Source: Pseudomonas sp. 21 (GTDB lineage Bacteria; Pseudomonadota; Gammaproteobacteria; Pseudomonadales; Pseudomonadaceae). Taken from it: a stretch of DNA of 64,000 bases. Numbering within the stretch: the stretch's first letter is position 1; every line of letters starts with the position of its first letter. The stretch covers positions 42,299 to 106,298 of the forward strand of contig NZ_JYOA01000002.1 of assembly GCF_000955805.1 (NCBI RefSeq), given 5' to 3'. The position numbers were made by a program, and so were the translations under genes. The notes under the pieces were generated by a model. It was not told the origin of the DNA and ran no database searches. It saw only the letters and a program-made list of their open reading frames with translations. Shown piece after piece: positions 11,701-24,587 of the stretch.

Positions 11701-12282
11701 TACCAGCAGCAGTCCGAGCGCAAGCGCTATCTGGACGACCAGAACGACGACCTGGTGGAAGCGCTGGATACCCTGGAAAACGTCATCCGCAAGATCGACA
11801 AGGAAACCCGCAACCGCTTCAAGGAAACCTTCGACCAGATCAATGCTGGCCTTCAGGCATTGTTCCCCAAGGTTTTCGGCGGCGGCCATGCCTATCTGGA
11901 ACTTACCGGCGAGGATCTACTCGATACCGGGGTGGCGATCATGGCGAGGCCGCCGGGCAAGAAGAACAGCACCATCCATCTTCTGTCCGGTGGCGAGAAG
12001 GCCCTGACCGCACTGGCGCTGGTGTTTGCGATCTTCCAGCTGAACCCGGCACCGTTCTGCATGCTCGACGAAGTCGACGCACCGCTGGACGATGCCAACG
12101 TAGGCCGTTATGCGAGGCTGGTGAAGGAAATGTCGGAGAAAGTGCAGTTCATCTATATCACCCACAACAAGATCGCCATGGAGATGGCCGATCAGTTGAT
12201 GGGCGTGACCATGCACGAACCGGGTTGTTCGCGTCTGGTGGCGGTGGATGTGGAAGAGGCTGTTGCGCTCGCCGAAGCGTGA
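8794..12282 (+). CDS. smc: chromosome segregation ATPase SMC
   Basis: Condensin-type ATPase that compacts and separates replicated chromosomes. At 1162 residues it has the family's usual size and architecture: Walker A GPNGCGKS (31-38) in the N-terminal head, long heptad-rich coiled coils, a hinge around residues 500-630, a second coiled coil, and the C-terminal head with signature LLSGGEKALTALA (near 1062) and Walker B FCMLDEVDAPLDD (near 1088). A purine-rich ribosome site (GGGGAAGAGGG) precedes the ATG. No scpA/scpB is next to it; zipA follows, as in P. aeruginosa. Confidence 0.97.
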   Translation: MRLKCIKLAGFKSFVDPTTVNFPSNMAAVVGPNGCGKSNIIDAVRWVMGESSAKNLRGESMTDVIFNGSNTRKPVTQASIELVFDNSDQTLLGEYASYAEISIRRRVTRDGQNTYFLNGTKCRRRDITDIFLGTGLGPRSYSIIEQGMISKLIEAKPEDLRNFIEEAAGISKYKERRRETENRIRRTQENLARLTDLREELERQLERLHRQAQSAEKYQEFKAEERTLKAQLGALRWRDLNEQVGQKEKVIGDQEVAFEALVAEQRSADASIERLRDGHHELSETFNQVQGRFYSVGGDIARVEQSIQHGQQRLRQLQDDLREAEKTRQETESHLGHDRTLLATLGEELERLAPEQEISAAAAEEATVGLEDAEQRMHDWQQRWDAFNQQSAEPRREAEVQQSRIQHLEQSLERQGERQRRLNDERTQLAADPEDAAILELGEQVAAIELLLEESQIEEQELAERLERVRQSLQESAAAQHQAQGELQRLNGRIASLEALQQAALDPGDGTAQWLRQQGLEQRPRLAEGLRVQPGWELAVETVLGADLHGVLLDDVKGLPFDALEKGELRLLDLAAGAVSRPGSLLDKVETNVDLSYWLGRVRPVETLEQALAQRASLGDGESLISRDGYWVGRHFLRVRRGESADGGVLARGQELERLYAERETLEQRLAEVDEQLVRLRDEQRQAEDGRDQVRRRLQDEGRRQGELKAQLSAQQAKVEQLTLRRRRLDEELAELAEQHAIEQEQLGEARLSLQEALDAMAVDTERRESLLAERDGMREKLDRIRQESRQHKDHAHQLAVRVGSLRAQHESTRQALERLDGQAVRLVERCEQLNLNLEEGAAPLEELRMRLEELLDRRMAVEDELKHARLALEDADRQLRDAEKRRTQAEQQSQLLRGQLEQQRMDWQALSVRRKSLQEQLHEDGYDLHGVLGTLPVDAAEKAWETRLEELAARIGRLGPINLAAIEEYQQQSERKRYLDDQNDDLVEALDTLENVIRKIDKETRNRFKETFDQINAGLQALFPKVFGGGHAYLELTGEDLLDTGVAIMARPPGKKNSTIHLLSGGEKALTALALVFAIFQLNPAPFCMLDEVDAPLDDANVGRYARLVKEMSEKVQFIYITHNKIAMEMADQLMGVTMHEPGCSRLVAVDVEEAVALAEA

Positions 12283-12581
12283 TCGTCCGGGCGAACTTGA
12301 GCTATGCTGGCAAGATGCTTTGTTTCATGCCTAAGGCATTGATTTGATTGGGGTAGACTTCACTTCAGGCGCGCAAGTGGCAACGGCTATGAAAAGTTGC
12401 AAAGAGTGCGTCGGAGTCTCGCCTCAGGCAGTGTAAAGTTATGTGAGAGCGTGTTAGCTTAACGCCCACTTTTGTATCGCGTGGAAAACATCAGTCAGAA
12501 CATGAAGTTGGCTCCACGTTTTCAAGGGATAGGATGTCCTTTTTTTCATCATCATTTTTTGTTCAGGGGCTACGGGATTAG
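12283..12581. other. AT-richer smc-zipA intergenic region
   Basis: About 300 bp with no plausible ORF and clearly lower GC than its surroundings. It probably carries the zipA promoter. A short palindrome ATGCCTAAGGCAT (12329-12341) and a T-run (12539-12545) are visible. I do not see a convincing terminator or RNA gene. Confidence 0.4.
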
Positions 12582-15948
<3,367 letters not shown>

Positions 15949-16001
15949 CACGCCTTTCTTCCCATCAAAGAATCAAGATCAACGCATCAAGGAGTCAATC
16001 C

Positions 16002-16280
16002 ATGCCCATGACCAAGGACCAACTGGTTCGCGATATCGCCGAATCCCTTGACCTGACCCAGGCCGCCGTGCGCGGCGTGTTCGAGCAACTGGCGCAGATC
16101 GCCCAGGACGCCCTGGAGAACGACGGTGAGCTGACCCTGCCGGGTATCGGCAAGCTCAAGGTCAGCGAGCGCGCTGCCCGTACCGGCCGCAACCCACAGA
16201 CCGGCAAGACCATCGAGATCGCCGCGAAGAAGGCGGTGCGTCTGGTGCCCGCCAAAGCCCTGGTCGACAGCCTGAACTGA
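16002..16280 (+). CDS. HU-family DNA-binding protein
   Basis: Small basic nucleoid-type protein, 92 aa. It has the HU/IHF fold signature: N-terminal helices (DQLVRDIAESLDLTQAAVRG), then GIGKLKV, AARTGRNPQTGKTIEI (the DNA-clamping arm) and a C-terminal helix. Two ATGs occur at 16002 and 16008; I chose 16002 because GGAG lies 7 nt before it. It differs enough from canonical HU-alpha/beta that I give no symbol. It lies 50 bp after ligA and may be co-transcribed with it. Confidence 0.9.
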   Translation: MPMTKDQLVRDIAESLDLTQAAVRGVFEQLAQIAQDALENDGELTLPGIGKLKVSERAARTGRNPQTGKTIEIAAKKAVRLVPAKALVDSLN

Positions 16281-16286
16281 TCGACA

Positions 16287-16330
16287 GGCCCGCTCCGGCC
16301 CCTGCGTTGCGATGCAGGGCGGGGCGGGCC
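16287..16330 (+). terminator. GC-rich hairpin after the HU-like gene
   Basis: Outer arms GGCCCGC/GCGGGCC and inner arms CCCTGC/GCAGGG form a long interrupted stem immediately after the stop. There is no T-run, so read-through into the next gene is likely. Confidence 0.45.
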
Positions 16331-16350
16331 AACGATTGACGGAGAGCTAG

Positions 16351-16728
16351 ATGGACAAGGCAAGAAAGCAGCGCCTGCTCGGCGTCGGAGCACTGGTGGT
16401 GCTGTTCGGGGCCTACGTGGCCTGGACCGAGCGCCCGCAGATCGTCCTTCATTACGAAGGCGTGGGCGGGCCGGCAGTGAGCTACAGCTTCAAGGAAAAC
16501 GGCGAGGAAGCCCTCGCTGGCGAGATCAGGCCGGGCGAAGCGCGCGCCTTCCCGCTGCGCCTGCTGCGTTCAGGCGAATACCGCGTCGCTTTCCAGTTTC
16601 ACCAGGGGGCAGAGCGCTACTCCACCTTCAGCACCCGTCCGGGCTACAGCAAGATGGACCTGTTCATCGGGCCGAACCTGGAAGTCTCCACCCAGCCTCG
16701 GCCTGAAGGGTTGCTCCAGGGGCAGTAA
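16351..16728 (+). CDS. conserved hypothetical membrane-anchored protein
   Basis: Not recognised. The 125-residue product starts with a basic N-terminus and one hydrophobic segment (LLGVGALVVLFGAYVAW, about 9-25), followed by a soluble domain with beta-strand character (GEYRVAFQFHQGAERYSTFS near 80), probably in the periplasm. The GGAG ribosome site 6-7 nt before the ATG supports it as real. It follows the HU-like gene by 70 bp on the same strand and converges on the pilin-like gene. A Pseudomonas-specific hypothetical would fit; the function is unknown. Confidence 0.7.
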   Translation: MDKARKQRLLGVGALVVLFGAYVAWTERPQIVLHYEGVGGPAVSYSFKENGEEALAGEIRPGEARAFPLRLLRSGEYRVAFQFHQGAERYSTFSTRPGYSKMDLFIGPNLEVSTQPRPEGLLQGQ

Positions 16729-16734
16729 CGCCCG

Positions 16735-17103
16735 TTACAGGTACTCGGCCACCAGGACCACATTGCGCTGGTCCGCGACCACGCCACCCCTGGTGATCTC
16801 GCGGATCACGCTATCGGCATCGCCGTTGGTCCTTATACCTTTCCCCAGCGCCTTGCCGCGTGCGTCGGTCAGCCGGTAGCTCACGCTCGGCATCGCGCTG
16901 CGCGGCTCGTTCAGCATGATCGTCATGGCCCGGTTGCACTCGCTCAGGCGTACCCGCGCGCTTTTCGCAGTGACTTCGCTCAGCCCGACCTGGCAGGTAG
17001 GCTCGACCACGGCGCCGCTGAAGTGGATGACGCCATCGTAGGCCATCAGCGGGGCCGAGAAGAGCAGGGCAACGAGAGTGGTGGATCGCAGTGCAACGGG
17101 CAT
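16735..17103 (-). CDS. orphan type 1 fimbrial-like (pilin-domain) protein
   Basis: Predicted secreted protein, 122 aa. A signal peptide (about 1-20, MPVALRSTTLVALLFSAPLM then A) is followed by GVIHFSGAVVEPTCQV, the N-terminal strand and first Cys of chaperone-usher pilin subunits; a second Cys lies in LSECNRAMT. The usual family length is about 150-180 residues, so this one is short. No chaperone or usher gene is nearby. I start at 17103 because GAGGA lies 8 nt upstream and a signal peptide begins there; the longer frame adds a hydrophilic tail. The pilin assignment is by motif only. Confidence 0.6.
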   Translation of the reverse strand: MPVALRSTTLVALLFSAPLMAYDGVIHFSGAVVEPTCQVGLSEVTAKSARVRLSECNRAMTIMLNEPRSAMPSVSYRLTDARGKALGKGIRTNGDADSVIREITRGGVVADQRNVVLVAEYL

Positions 17104-17260
17104 GCTGGCATTCCTCGCTCGGTCTTGGCCCGCCATTGAGCGACGGGTTCTTCCTATAGCGTCGGCACCGTTGGAATTTTCTGAATTGGATGCAGGCAAA
17201 TTCCTCTATTGAAAAGGCAAATTCGTGATGAAGGTCAGGAATTGCATGGGGAACGTCGCT

Positions 17261-17312
17261 AAGTGCTTGAAGTGCTTGAAGTGCTTGTAAGTTGCGCTCA
17301 AGCCGCTACAAT
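17261..17312 (+). promoter_or_regulatory. promoter of ffs with three tandem 9-mers
   Basis: Three exact tandem copies of AAGTGCTTG (17261-17287) run into the -35 TTGTAA (17285-17290), with a 16-nt spacer to -10 TACAAT (17307-17312). The -10 lies 36 bp before the inferred 5' end of the mature 4.5S RNA. Confidence 0.6.
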
Positions 17313-17347
17313 GGCGCGGCTCGCTGATCTGGCGAGCTTCTCGTGAT

Positions 17348-17457
17348 GGTGGCCCTGTCGGTCCCCCCGCAACGATTACTCGCTTACCTGGTCAGGTCCG
17401 GAAGGAAGCAGCCAAGGCGGGGACATTGTGTGCCGGGGTGTGGCTGGCGGGGCCGCC
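17348..17457 (+). ncRNA. ffs: 4.5S signal recognition particle RNA
   Basis: RNA scaffold of the bacterial signal recognition particle, binding Ffh. The invariant apical motif GGTCAGGTCCGGAAGGAAGC (17390-17409) plus CAGCC is present. The ends pair as a long hairpin: GGTGGCCC at 17348 with GGGCCGCC ending 17457. The internal segments CCGCAACG and TGTGCCGGGGTGTGGCTGG match the E. coli molecule closely. The ends are set from the pairing and may be off by a few bases. It is followed by the convergent gene at 17514 and then dnaX. Confidence 0.96.
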
Positions 17458-17513
17458 TCCATTTCGGGGTCAGGAAAGTCCGCTGCCCCCATCCTGTCGA
17501 TGCACCTGTCGCC

Positions 17514-18236
17514 TCAGCGATAGTGACCCAGGATTTCCTCGATCTTCCCTGACGCCTTGATCTTCGCCAGCACCGACAGCACCTCGTCGGCGCGGACTTC
17601 GGGCGCGTCCAGCACCATGCACGACAGCGGCGTTTCCTCGATCACGCTGGCGATTCTCAGGCGCTCCGCCTCGGGCAATTCACGGTTGAACCAGTTCAGC
17701 GCGAACTCGCTGCTGATCGCGTACTGATAGCGGCCGATACGTAGCTTCTTCAGCACCAGTTCCTGGTTGCGCGCGTCGTCGCGGGTCAGCCAGTGGCTGT
17801 CCAGCAGAGGCTGCAGGCGCGGGTAGTGATAGCCCAGCACGGTGCCGACGGACTGGCTTGGCAGGGTTTCCAGCTTGTCGGCCGGGGCATCGCGGACTAC
17901 CAGCAGGTCGCGCTGCAGCATCAGCGGTGCAGTCCAGCGGTAGTCGTTGAAGTCGTGCTCGGTCCAGGTGCGCGACACATAGCAGCGCACGTCGACGGAG
18001 TGGCTCAGCAGGGCCTGCTCGATGCGGGCGCGGGGGACGATGTGGAAGGCAGCCGGGCGGCCCAGTTCGCGTGCCGTCTCGTTGAACAGCTCGAACAGGA
18101 TGCCGCCGGTCAGTTCGCCGTTCTCGATCCGCGCCAGCGGCATCGCCCAGCTGTCGACCACCGAGAAGCGCAGGGGACGGTCGTCGGCCTGGGCGAGGGC
18201 GGTGGTCAGCAGCAGGGTGGTAGCGAGGAAGCGCAT
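17514..18236 (-). CDS. periplasmic substrate-binding protein, family 3-like
   Basis: Predicted secreted protein, 240 aa. The signal peptide (MRFLATTLLLTTALAQA, about 1-17) is followed by a bilobed solute-binding domain like the amino-acid (SBP_bac_3) type: PLRFSVVDSWAMPLARIENG and GGILFELFNETARELG in lobe one, VGTVLGYHYP in lobe two. No ABC permease or ATPase is adjacent, so it may sense or scavenge rather than feed a dedicated transporter. The ATG at 18236 has GGAG 5 nt upstream and gives a clean signal peptide; the longer frame overlaps the dnaX leader. Confidence 0.8.
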   Translation of the reverse strand: MRFLATTLLLTTALAQADDRPLRFSVVDSWAMPLARIENGELTGGILFELFNETARELGRPAAFHIVPRARIEQALLSHSVDVRCYVSRTWTEHDFNDYRWTAPLMLQRDLLVVRDAPADKLETLPSQSVGTVLGYHYPRLQPLLDSHWLTRDDARNQELVLKKLRIGRYQYAISSEFALNWFNRELPEAERLRIASVIEETPLSCMVLDAPEVRADEVLSVLAKIKASGKIEEILGHYR

Positions 18237-18388
18237 CAAGGCTCCGTTGATGGCAGAACGACTACACAATGCCGTGTAGCCCGGCCCTTGCCAAGATGCG
18301 ACAACGACCGGTGCGGACATCGGGTGCAATTTACGGTCCGCTTCGCTAGGATTAGCGCACTTCTGCTCACCTGTCGCGATGGATTTCA

Positions 18389-20557
<2,169 letters not shown>

Positions 20558-20735
20558 GAGCCAGTCCGCGACCTGCTGCGCGTCGGCAGAACGTTGTTGA
20601 AAGCAAGCGAGGGATGCTTATTTACGGGGTGTAAACTCCGCTCCCGCGCTCGCTTTCGCCTGGTTCTGCTCTAGCTCGCGAGGCCGCGAACAGGCTCTGA
20701 CTTTCTCCACGACTGAACGAATCGAGGAACTCGAC

Positions 20736-21062
20736 ATGATGAAAGGTGGCATGGCCGGCCTGATGAAGCAGGCCCAGCAGATGCAGGAAAAAATGCAGAA
20801 GATGCAGGAAGAGCTGGCCAACGCCGAAGTGACCGGCCAATCCGGCGCCGGCCTGGTGAGCGTGGTGATGACCGGTCGCCACGACGTCAAGCGCGTCTCC
20901 CTGGATGACAGCCTGATGCAGGAAGACAAGGAAATCCTCGAAGACCTGATCGCCGCTGCGGTGAACGACGCCGTGCGCAAGATCGAGCAGAACAACCAGG
21001 ACAAGATGTCCGGCATGACTGCCGGCATGCAACTGCCGCCCGGCTTCAAGATGCCCTTCTGA
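20736..21062 (+). CDS. ybaB: YbaB/EbfC family nucleoid-associated protein
   Basis: Small dimeric DNA-binding protein, 108 aa. The Met/Gln/Lys-rich N-terminal helix ([20 protein letters not shown], 6-25) and the central strand region ([20 protein letters not shown]) are diagnostic. It lies between dnaX and recR as in most bacteria, where a role in recombinational repair or nucleoid structure is assumed. Ribosome site GAGGA 7 nt before the ATG. Confidence 0.95.
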   Translation: MMKGGMAGLMKQAQQMQEKMQKMQEELANAEVTGQSGAGLVSVVMTGRHDVKRVSLDDSLMQEDKEILEDLIAAAVNDAVRKIEQNNQDKMSGMTAGMQLPPGFKMPF

Positions 21063-21077
21063 TCCCGGCTCTCCCCC

Positions 21078-21155
21078 TGTAGGAGCGAGCTTGCTCGCGA
21101 ATGCTCTTCCGGCCCGTGTGGCTGGGCGGGGTTCGCGAGCAAGCTCGCTCCTACA
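21078..21155. repeat. REP pair between ybaB and recR
   Basis: TGTAGGAGCGAGCTTGCTCG (21078-21097) and CGAGCAAGCTCGCTCCTACA (21136-21155) are perfect inverted copies separated by about 38 bp. Confidence 0.9.
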
Positions 21156-21190
21156 GTCGTTCTAATCCTCCGAAAACCCGAGACCGCCCC

Positions 21191-21790
21191 ATGAGCTTCA
21201 CGCCGCTGATCCGCCAATTGATCGATGCCCTGCGCACCCTGCCCGGCGTGGGGCAGAAGAGTGCCCAGCGCATGGCGCTGCAGCTGCTGGAGCGCGACCG
21301 CAGCGGTGGCCTGCGCCTGGCCCAGGCGTTGACCCAGGCGATGGAAGGTGTCGGTCATTGCAAGCAGTGCCGCACCCTGTCCGAGGATGAGTTCTGTCCG
21401 CAGTGCACCGACCCGCGCCGGGACGACAGCGTACTGTGCGTGGTGGAAGGTCCGCTGGATGTGTTCGCCGTCGAGCAGACCGGCTACCGCGGCCGCTACT
21501 TCGTGCTCAAGGGGCACCTGTCGCCGCTGGATGGCCTCGGCCCGGAAGCCATTGGCATTCCCGAGCTGGAGGCGCGGATCAGGGCCGGCAACTTCAGCGA
21601 GATCATCCTCGCCACCAACCCCACGGTGGAGGGGGAGGCGACTGCCCACTACATCGCTCAATTGCTCGGCGGCGGCGATCTGGTGCTGTCGCGCATCGCC
21701 CACGGCGTACCACTGGGTGGCGAGCTGGAACTGGTGGACGGCGGCACCCTGGCCCATGCCCTGGCGGGGCGCCGGCCTATCAGCAGCTGA
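21191..21790 (+). CDS. recR: recombination mediator RecR
   Basis: Works with RecF/RecO to load RecA on gapped DNA. The 199-residue product has the N-terminal helix-hairpin-helix ([17 protein letters not shown] near 14-30), a C4 zinc finger ([16 protein letters not shown] near 57-72) and a Toprim domain ([32 protein letters not shown]). I start at the ATG at 21191. The longer frame begins inside the REP element. The ribosome site is weak (GAGACC), so translation may partly depend on the dnaX-ybaB message. Confidence 0.96.
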   Translation: MSFTPLIRQLIDALRTLPGVGQKSAQRMALQLLERDRSGGLRLAQALTQAMEGVGHCKQCRTLSEDEFCPQCTDPRRDDSVLCVVEGPLDVFAVEQTGYRGRYFVLKGHLSPLDGLGPEAIGIPELEARIRAGNFSEIILATNPTVEGEATAHYIAQLLGGGDLVLSRIAHGVPLGGELELVDGGTLAHALAGRRPISS

Positions 21791-21815
21791 TAGCGCCAGC
21801 CAGAAGGACTCGAGC

Positions 21816-21847
21816 AAGGCCGGAGACACTCCGGCCTTGTTGTTTCT
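21816..21847 (+). terminator. terminator of the dnaX-ybaB-recR operon
   Basis: AAGGCCGGA-GACAC-TCCGGCCTT followed by GTTGTTTCT: a perfect 9-bp stem with a T-rich tail, 26 bp after the recR stop. Confidence 0.85.
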
Positions 21848-21851
21848 ACGA

Positions 21852-22295
21852 TCAACAGGCGCAACCGAGACCTGCTCCGTCCGTCCGCAGCGCTTCACCG
21901 GCCGCACCGACCAGCGCCAGGCCCTCGTCCAGCCAGCCGGTCACTCCGCCAATCATTTCCTTCACCGGCAGACCCAGTGCCGCGAGCTTCGCGGCGGCGC
22001 GGTGCACACCGTTGCAGTGCGGCCCGGCGCAGTAGACGACGAACAGGGTGCCCGGTGGGAACTGCGCCATGCGCCGCGCGTCGATCTCCCGTGTCGGCAG
22101 GTTCAGCGCGCCGGGTACATGGCTATGGGCGAAGGCGGCAGCGTTTCGCACATCAAGCAGGACGAAATCCTGTTCGCCGTTCTGCAGGGCGTGGTTGACG
22201 TCGGAGCAGTCGGTCTCGAAGGCCAGGCGATGGCTGAAGTGGGCAAGGGCGTCGGCGGGCAGGGCGGCCGGGAATTGGCTGACAAGGCTGGGCAT
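21852..22295 (-). CDS. rhodanese-like sulfurtransferase domain protein
   Basis: Single rhodanese domain, 147 aa. DFVLLDVRNAAAFAHSHVPG (43-62) is the CH2A-type motif, and the active-site loop VVYCAGPHCNGVHRAA carries the persulfide cysteine at about residue 89. It would be cytoplasmic, with no signal peptide. It is transcribed divergently from an FtrA-like activator 93 bp away. This pairing recurs in Proteobacteria and suggests the activator controls it. The physiological sulfur acceptor is unknown. Confidence 0.88.
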   Translation of the reverse strand: MPSLVSQFPAALPADALAHFSHRLAFETDCSDVNHALQNGEQDFVLLDVRNAAAFAHSHVPGALNLPTREIDARRMAQFPPGTLFVVYCAGPHCNGVHRAAAKLAALGLPVKEMIGGVTGWLDEGLALVGAAGEALRTDGAGLGCAC

Positions 22296-22388
22296 GGCAA
22301 GGCTCCTGGGGAAGATGGCGCCACTGTATGCAGCCGCGAAAGCCGGCTAAAGTGGCGGTCTGGACAGTGATCGGAAGTTTTCCGCCAA

Positions 22389-23357
22389 ATGCAGCGTGAT
22401 CCCCTCGCAGTGGCCGTTCTCGCTTACGACGGCCTGTGCACCTTCGAATTCGGCATCGCCGTGGAAGTCTTCGGCCTGCCGCGCCCGGAGTTCGACTTTC
22501 CCTGGTACCGCCACCGCATCGTTGCCGTCGACCCCGGCCCGATGCGCGCCATGGGCGGCATCCGCGTGCTGGCCGATGGCGGGCTGGACGCGCTCGAAGC
22601 GGCCGGCACTATCATCGTGCCGGGATGGCGAGACCGCGCCGAGACGCCGTCCGCCGAACTGCTACAGGCGCTGCGCAAGGCCCATGACGAGGGCGCACGA
22701 CTGCTGTCGATCTGCTCGGGGGTCTTCGTTCTTGCAGGAGCCGGCTTGCTCGACGGCCAGCGTGCGACCACGCACTGGCGCTATGCCGAGGAGTTGGCAG
22801 AACGCTTCCCCGCCATCGAAGTGGATGCGCAAGTGCTCTACGTCGACGCCGGACAGGTGATCACGTCTGCCGGCAGTGCAGCGGGCATCGATGCCTGCCT
22901 GCACCTGGTGGCGCGGGATTTTGGCGTGCAGGTTGCCAACACCGTGGCCCGCCGGTTGGTCATGTCGCCGCAACGCGGTGGCGGGCAGGCACAGTTCATC
23001 CCCGCGCCGGTGGCCCAGGCGCCCCGGCACGATCTCGCCGGGCTGCTGGAGTGGGCCCGTCAGGGCCTGGACCGATCCATCTCGGTGGGCGAATTGGCCA
23101 GCCGCGTGGCGATGAGCGAACGCACCTTCCTGCGCCGCTTCAGCGAAGCCACCGGCATGACGCCCAAGGCGTGGTTGCAGCACGAGCGTATGGCGCGCGC
23201 CCGTGAACTGCTGGAGGGCAGCACCGACAGCGTCGAGCGAATCGCCGAGCAATGCGGCTTCGGCACCGTTGAAAGCTTCCGCAACGCCTTTCGTGGCTCG
23301 GCCGGCGTGGCCCCATCGATTTACCGCGAGCGATTCGGGGCGGCGCATCTGTCCTAG
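22389..23357 (+). CDS. FtrA-like AraC/XylS regulator with DJ-1/PfpI domain
   Basis: Transcriptional regulator, 322 aa. The N-terminal half is a class I glutamine amidotransferase-like (DJ-1/PfpI) domain with the nucleophile-elbow cysteine in LLSICSGVFVLAGAGLLDG (about 105-123). The C-terminal half has two AraC helix-turn-helix motifs (SVGELASRVAMSERTFLRRF; ERIAEQCGFGTVESFRNAFR). The amidotransferase domain in such regulators normally senses rather than catalyses. It is divergent from the rhodanese gene, its likely target. Confidence 0.88.
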   Translation: MQRDPLAVAVLAYDGLCTFEFGIAVEVFGLPRPEFDFPWYRHRIVAVDPGPMRAMGGIRVLADGGLDALEAAGTIIVPGWRDRAETPSAELLQALRKAHDEGARLLSICSGVFVLAGAGLLDGQRATTHWRYAEELAERFPAIEVDAQVLYVDAGQVITSAGSAAGIDACLHLVARDFGVQVANTVARRLVMSPQRGGGQAQFIPAPVAQAPRHDLAGLLEWARQGLDRSISVGELASRVAMSERTFLRRFSEATGMTPKAWLQHERMARARELLEGSTDSVERIAEQCGFGTVESFRNAFRGSAGVAPSIYRERFGAAHLS

Positions 23358-23432
23358 CCGATGGCGGGTGTCTCGCCTTGTAAACCAAGCAAGCGCTCGG
23401 TAAGTTTCACCCAAACCGTCTGGAGCCTTGCC

Positions 23433-24581
23433 ATGTCCGTGTTCACCGAGTACTTCGATGACAGCCACCGCCTGGTCCGCGACAGCGTACGGCGCTTCGT
23501 CGAGCGGGAAATCCTGCCCCATGTCGCCGACTGGGAGGAGGCCGAGGAGTTTCCTCGCGAGCTGTACCGCAAGGCCGGCGAGGCGGGCATCCTTGGCATC
23601 GGCTATCCGGAAGCGCTCGGCGGCAGTCACGAGGGTGACCTGTTCGCCAAGGTGGCGGCCAGCGAGGAGCTGATGCGCTGCGGCTCCGGTGGGCTGGTGG
23701 CGGGGCTGGGCTCGCTGGATATCGGCCTGCCGCCCTTGATCAAGTGGGGCCGCCCGGAGCTGCGTGAACGCATCGCGCCGCAGGTGCTGGCCGGCGAGAA
23801 GATCATGGCGCTGGCGGTCACCGAGCCTTCCGGCGGTTCCGATGTGGCCAGCCTGAAGACCCGCGCCGTGCGCGATGGCGACCACTACCGCGTAAGCGGC
23901 AGCAAGACCTTCATCACCAGCGGCGTGCGCGCCGACTACTACACGGTGGCCGTGCGCACCGGCGGCGATGGCTTCGGGGGCGTCAGCCTGCTGCTGGTGG
24001 AGAAAGGCACGCCCGGCTTCACGGTCAGCCGCAAGCTGAAGAAGATGGGCTGGTGGGCGTCGGATACCGCCGAGCTGTTCTTCGACGACTGCAGGGTGCC
24101 GGTGGAGAACCTCATCGGCGCCGAGAACATGGGCTTCGCCTGCATCATGGCGAACTTCCAGAGCGAGCGCCTGGCCCTGGCGATCATGGCCAACATGACC
24201 GCGCAGCTGGCGCTGGACGAGGCGCTAGCCTGGAGCCGCGAGCGCGAGGCGTTCGGCAAGCCGGTCGGCAAGTTCCAGGTGCTCAAGCACCGGCTGGCGG
24301 AGATGGCCACGCAAGTCGAAGTGTCCCGCGAGTTCACCTACCGCCAGGCGGCGAAGATGGCTGTCGGCAAGAGCGTGATCAAGGAAATCTCCATGGCCAA
24401 GAACTTCGCCACCGACATCGCCGACCGGGTGACCTACGACGCGGTGCAGGTACTGGGCGGCATGGGCTACATGCGCGAGAGCCTGGTGGAGCGGCTGTAC
24501 CGCGACAACCGCATCCTCTCCATCGGCGGCGGCACGCGGGAGATCATGAACGAGATCATCGCCAAGCAGATGGGGCTCTGA
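23433..24581 (+). CDS. acyl-CoA dehydrogenase
   Basis: FAD-dependent flavoenzyme introducing a 2,3-double bond into acyl-CoA. The 382-residue product has the family layout: an N-terminal helical domain, the middle beta domain signature (MALAVTEPSGGSDVASLKTR, about 124-143) and the C-terminal domain (QVLGGMGYMRESLVERLYRD; GGGTREIMNEIIAKQM). Chain-length preference cannot be read off. The ATG at 23433 has GGAG 8 nt upstream. It seems monocistronic and converges on the AraC gene with a 6-bp gap. Confidence 0.93.
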   Translation: MSVFTEYFDDSHRLVRDSVRRFVEREILPHVADWEEAEEFPRELYRKAGEAGILGIGYPEALGGSHEGDLFAKVAASEELMRCGSGGLVAGLGSLDIGLPPLIKWGRPELRERIAPQVLAGEKIMALAVTEPSGGSDVASLKTRAVRDGDHYRVSGSKTFITSGVRADYYTVAVRTGGDGFGGVSLLLVEKGTPGFTVSRKLKKMGWWASDTAELFFDDCRVPVENLIGAENMGFACIMANFQSERLALAIMANMTAQLALDEALAWSREREAFGKPVGKFQVLKHRLAEMATQVEVSREFTYRQAAKMAVGKSVIKEISMAKNFATDIADRVTYDAVQVLGGMGYMRESLVERLYRDNRILSIGGGTREIMNEIIAKQMGL

Positions 24582-24587
24582 GCGCTC

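Noticed and set aside
12283-12581. Possible small RNA in the AT-richer smc-zipA gap
   Set aside because: No clear promoter plus terminator pair or recognisable RNA structure could be shown.
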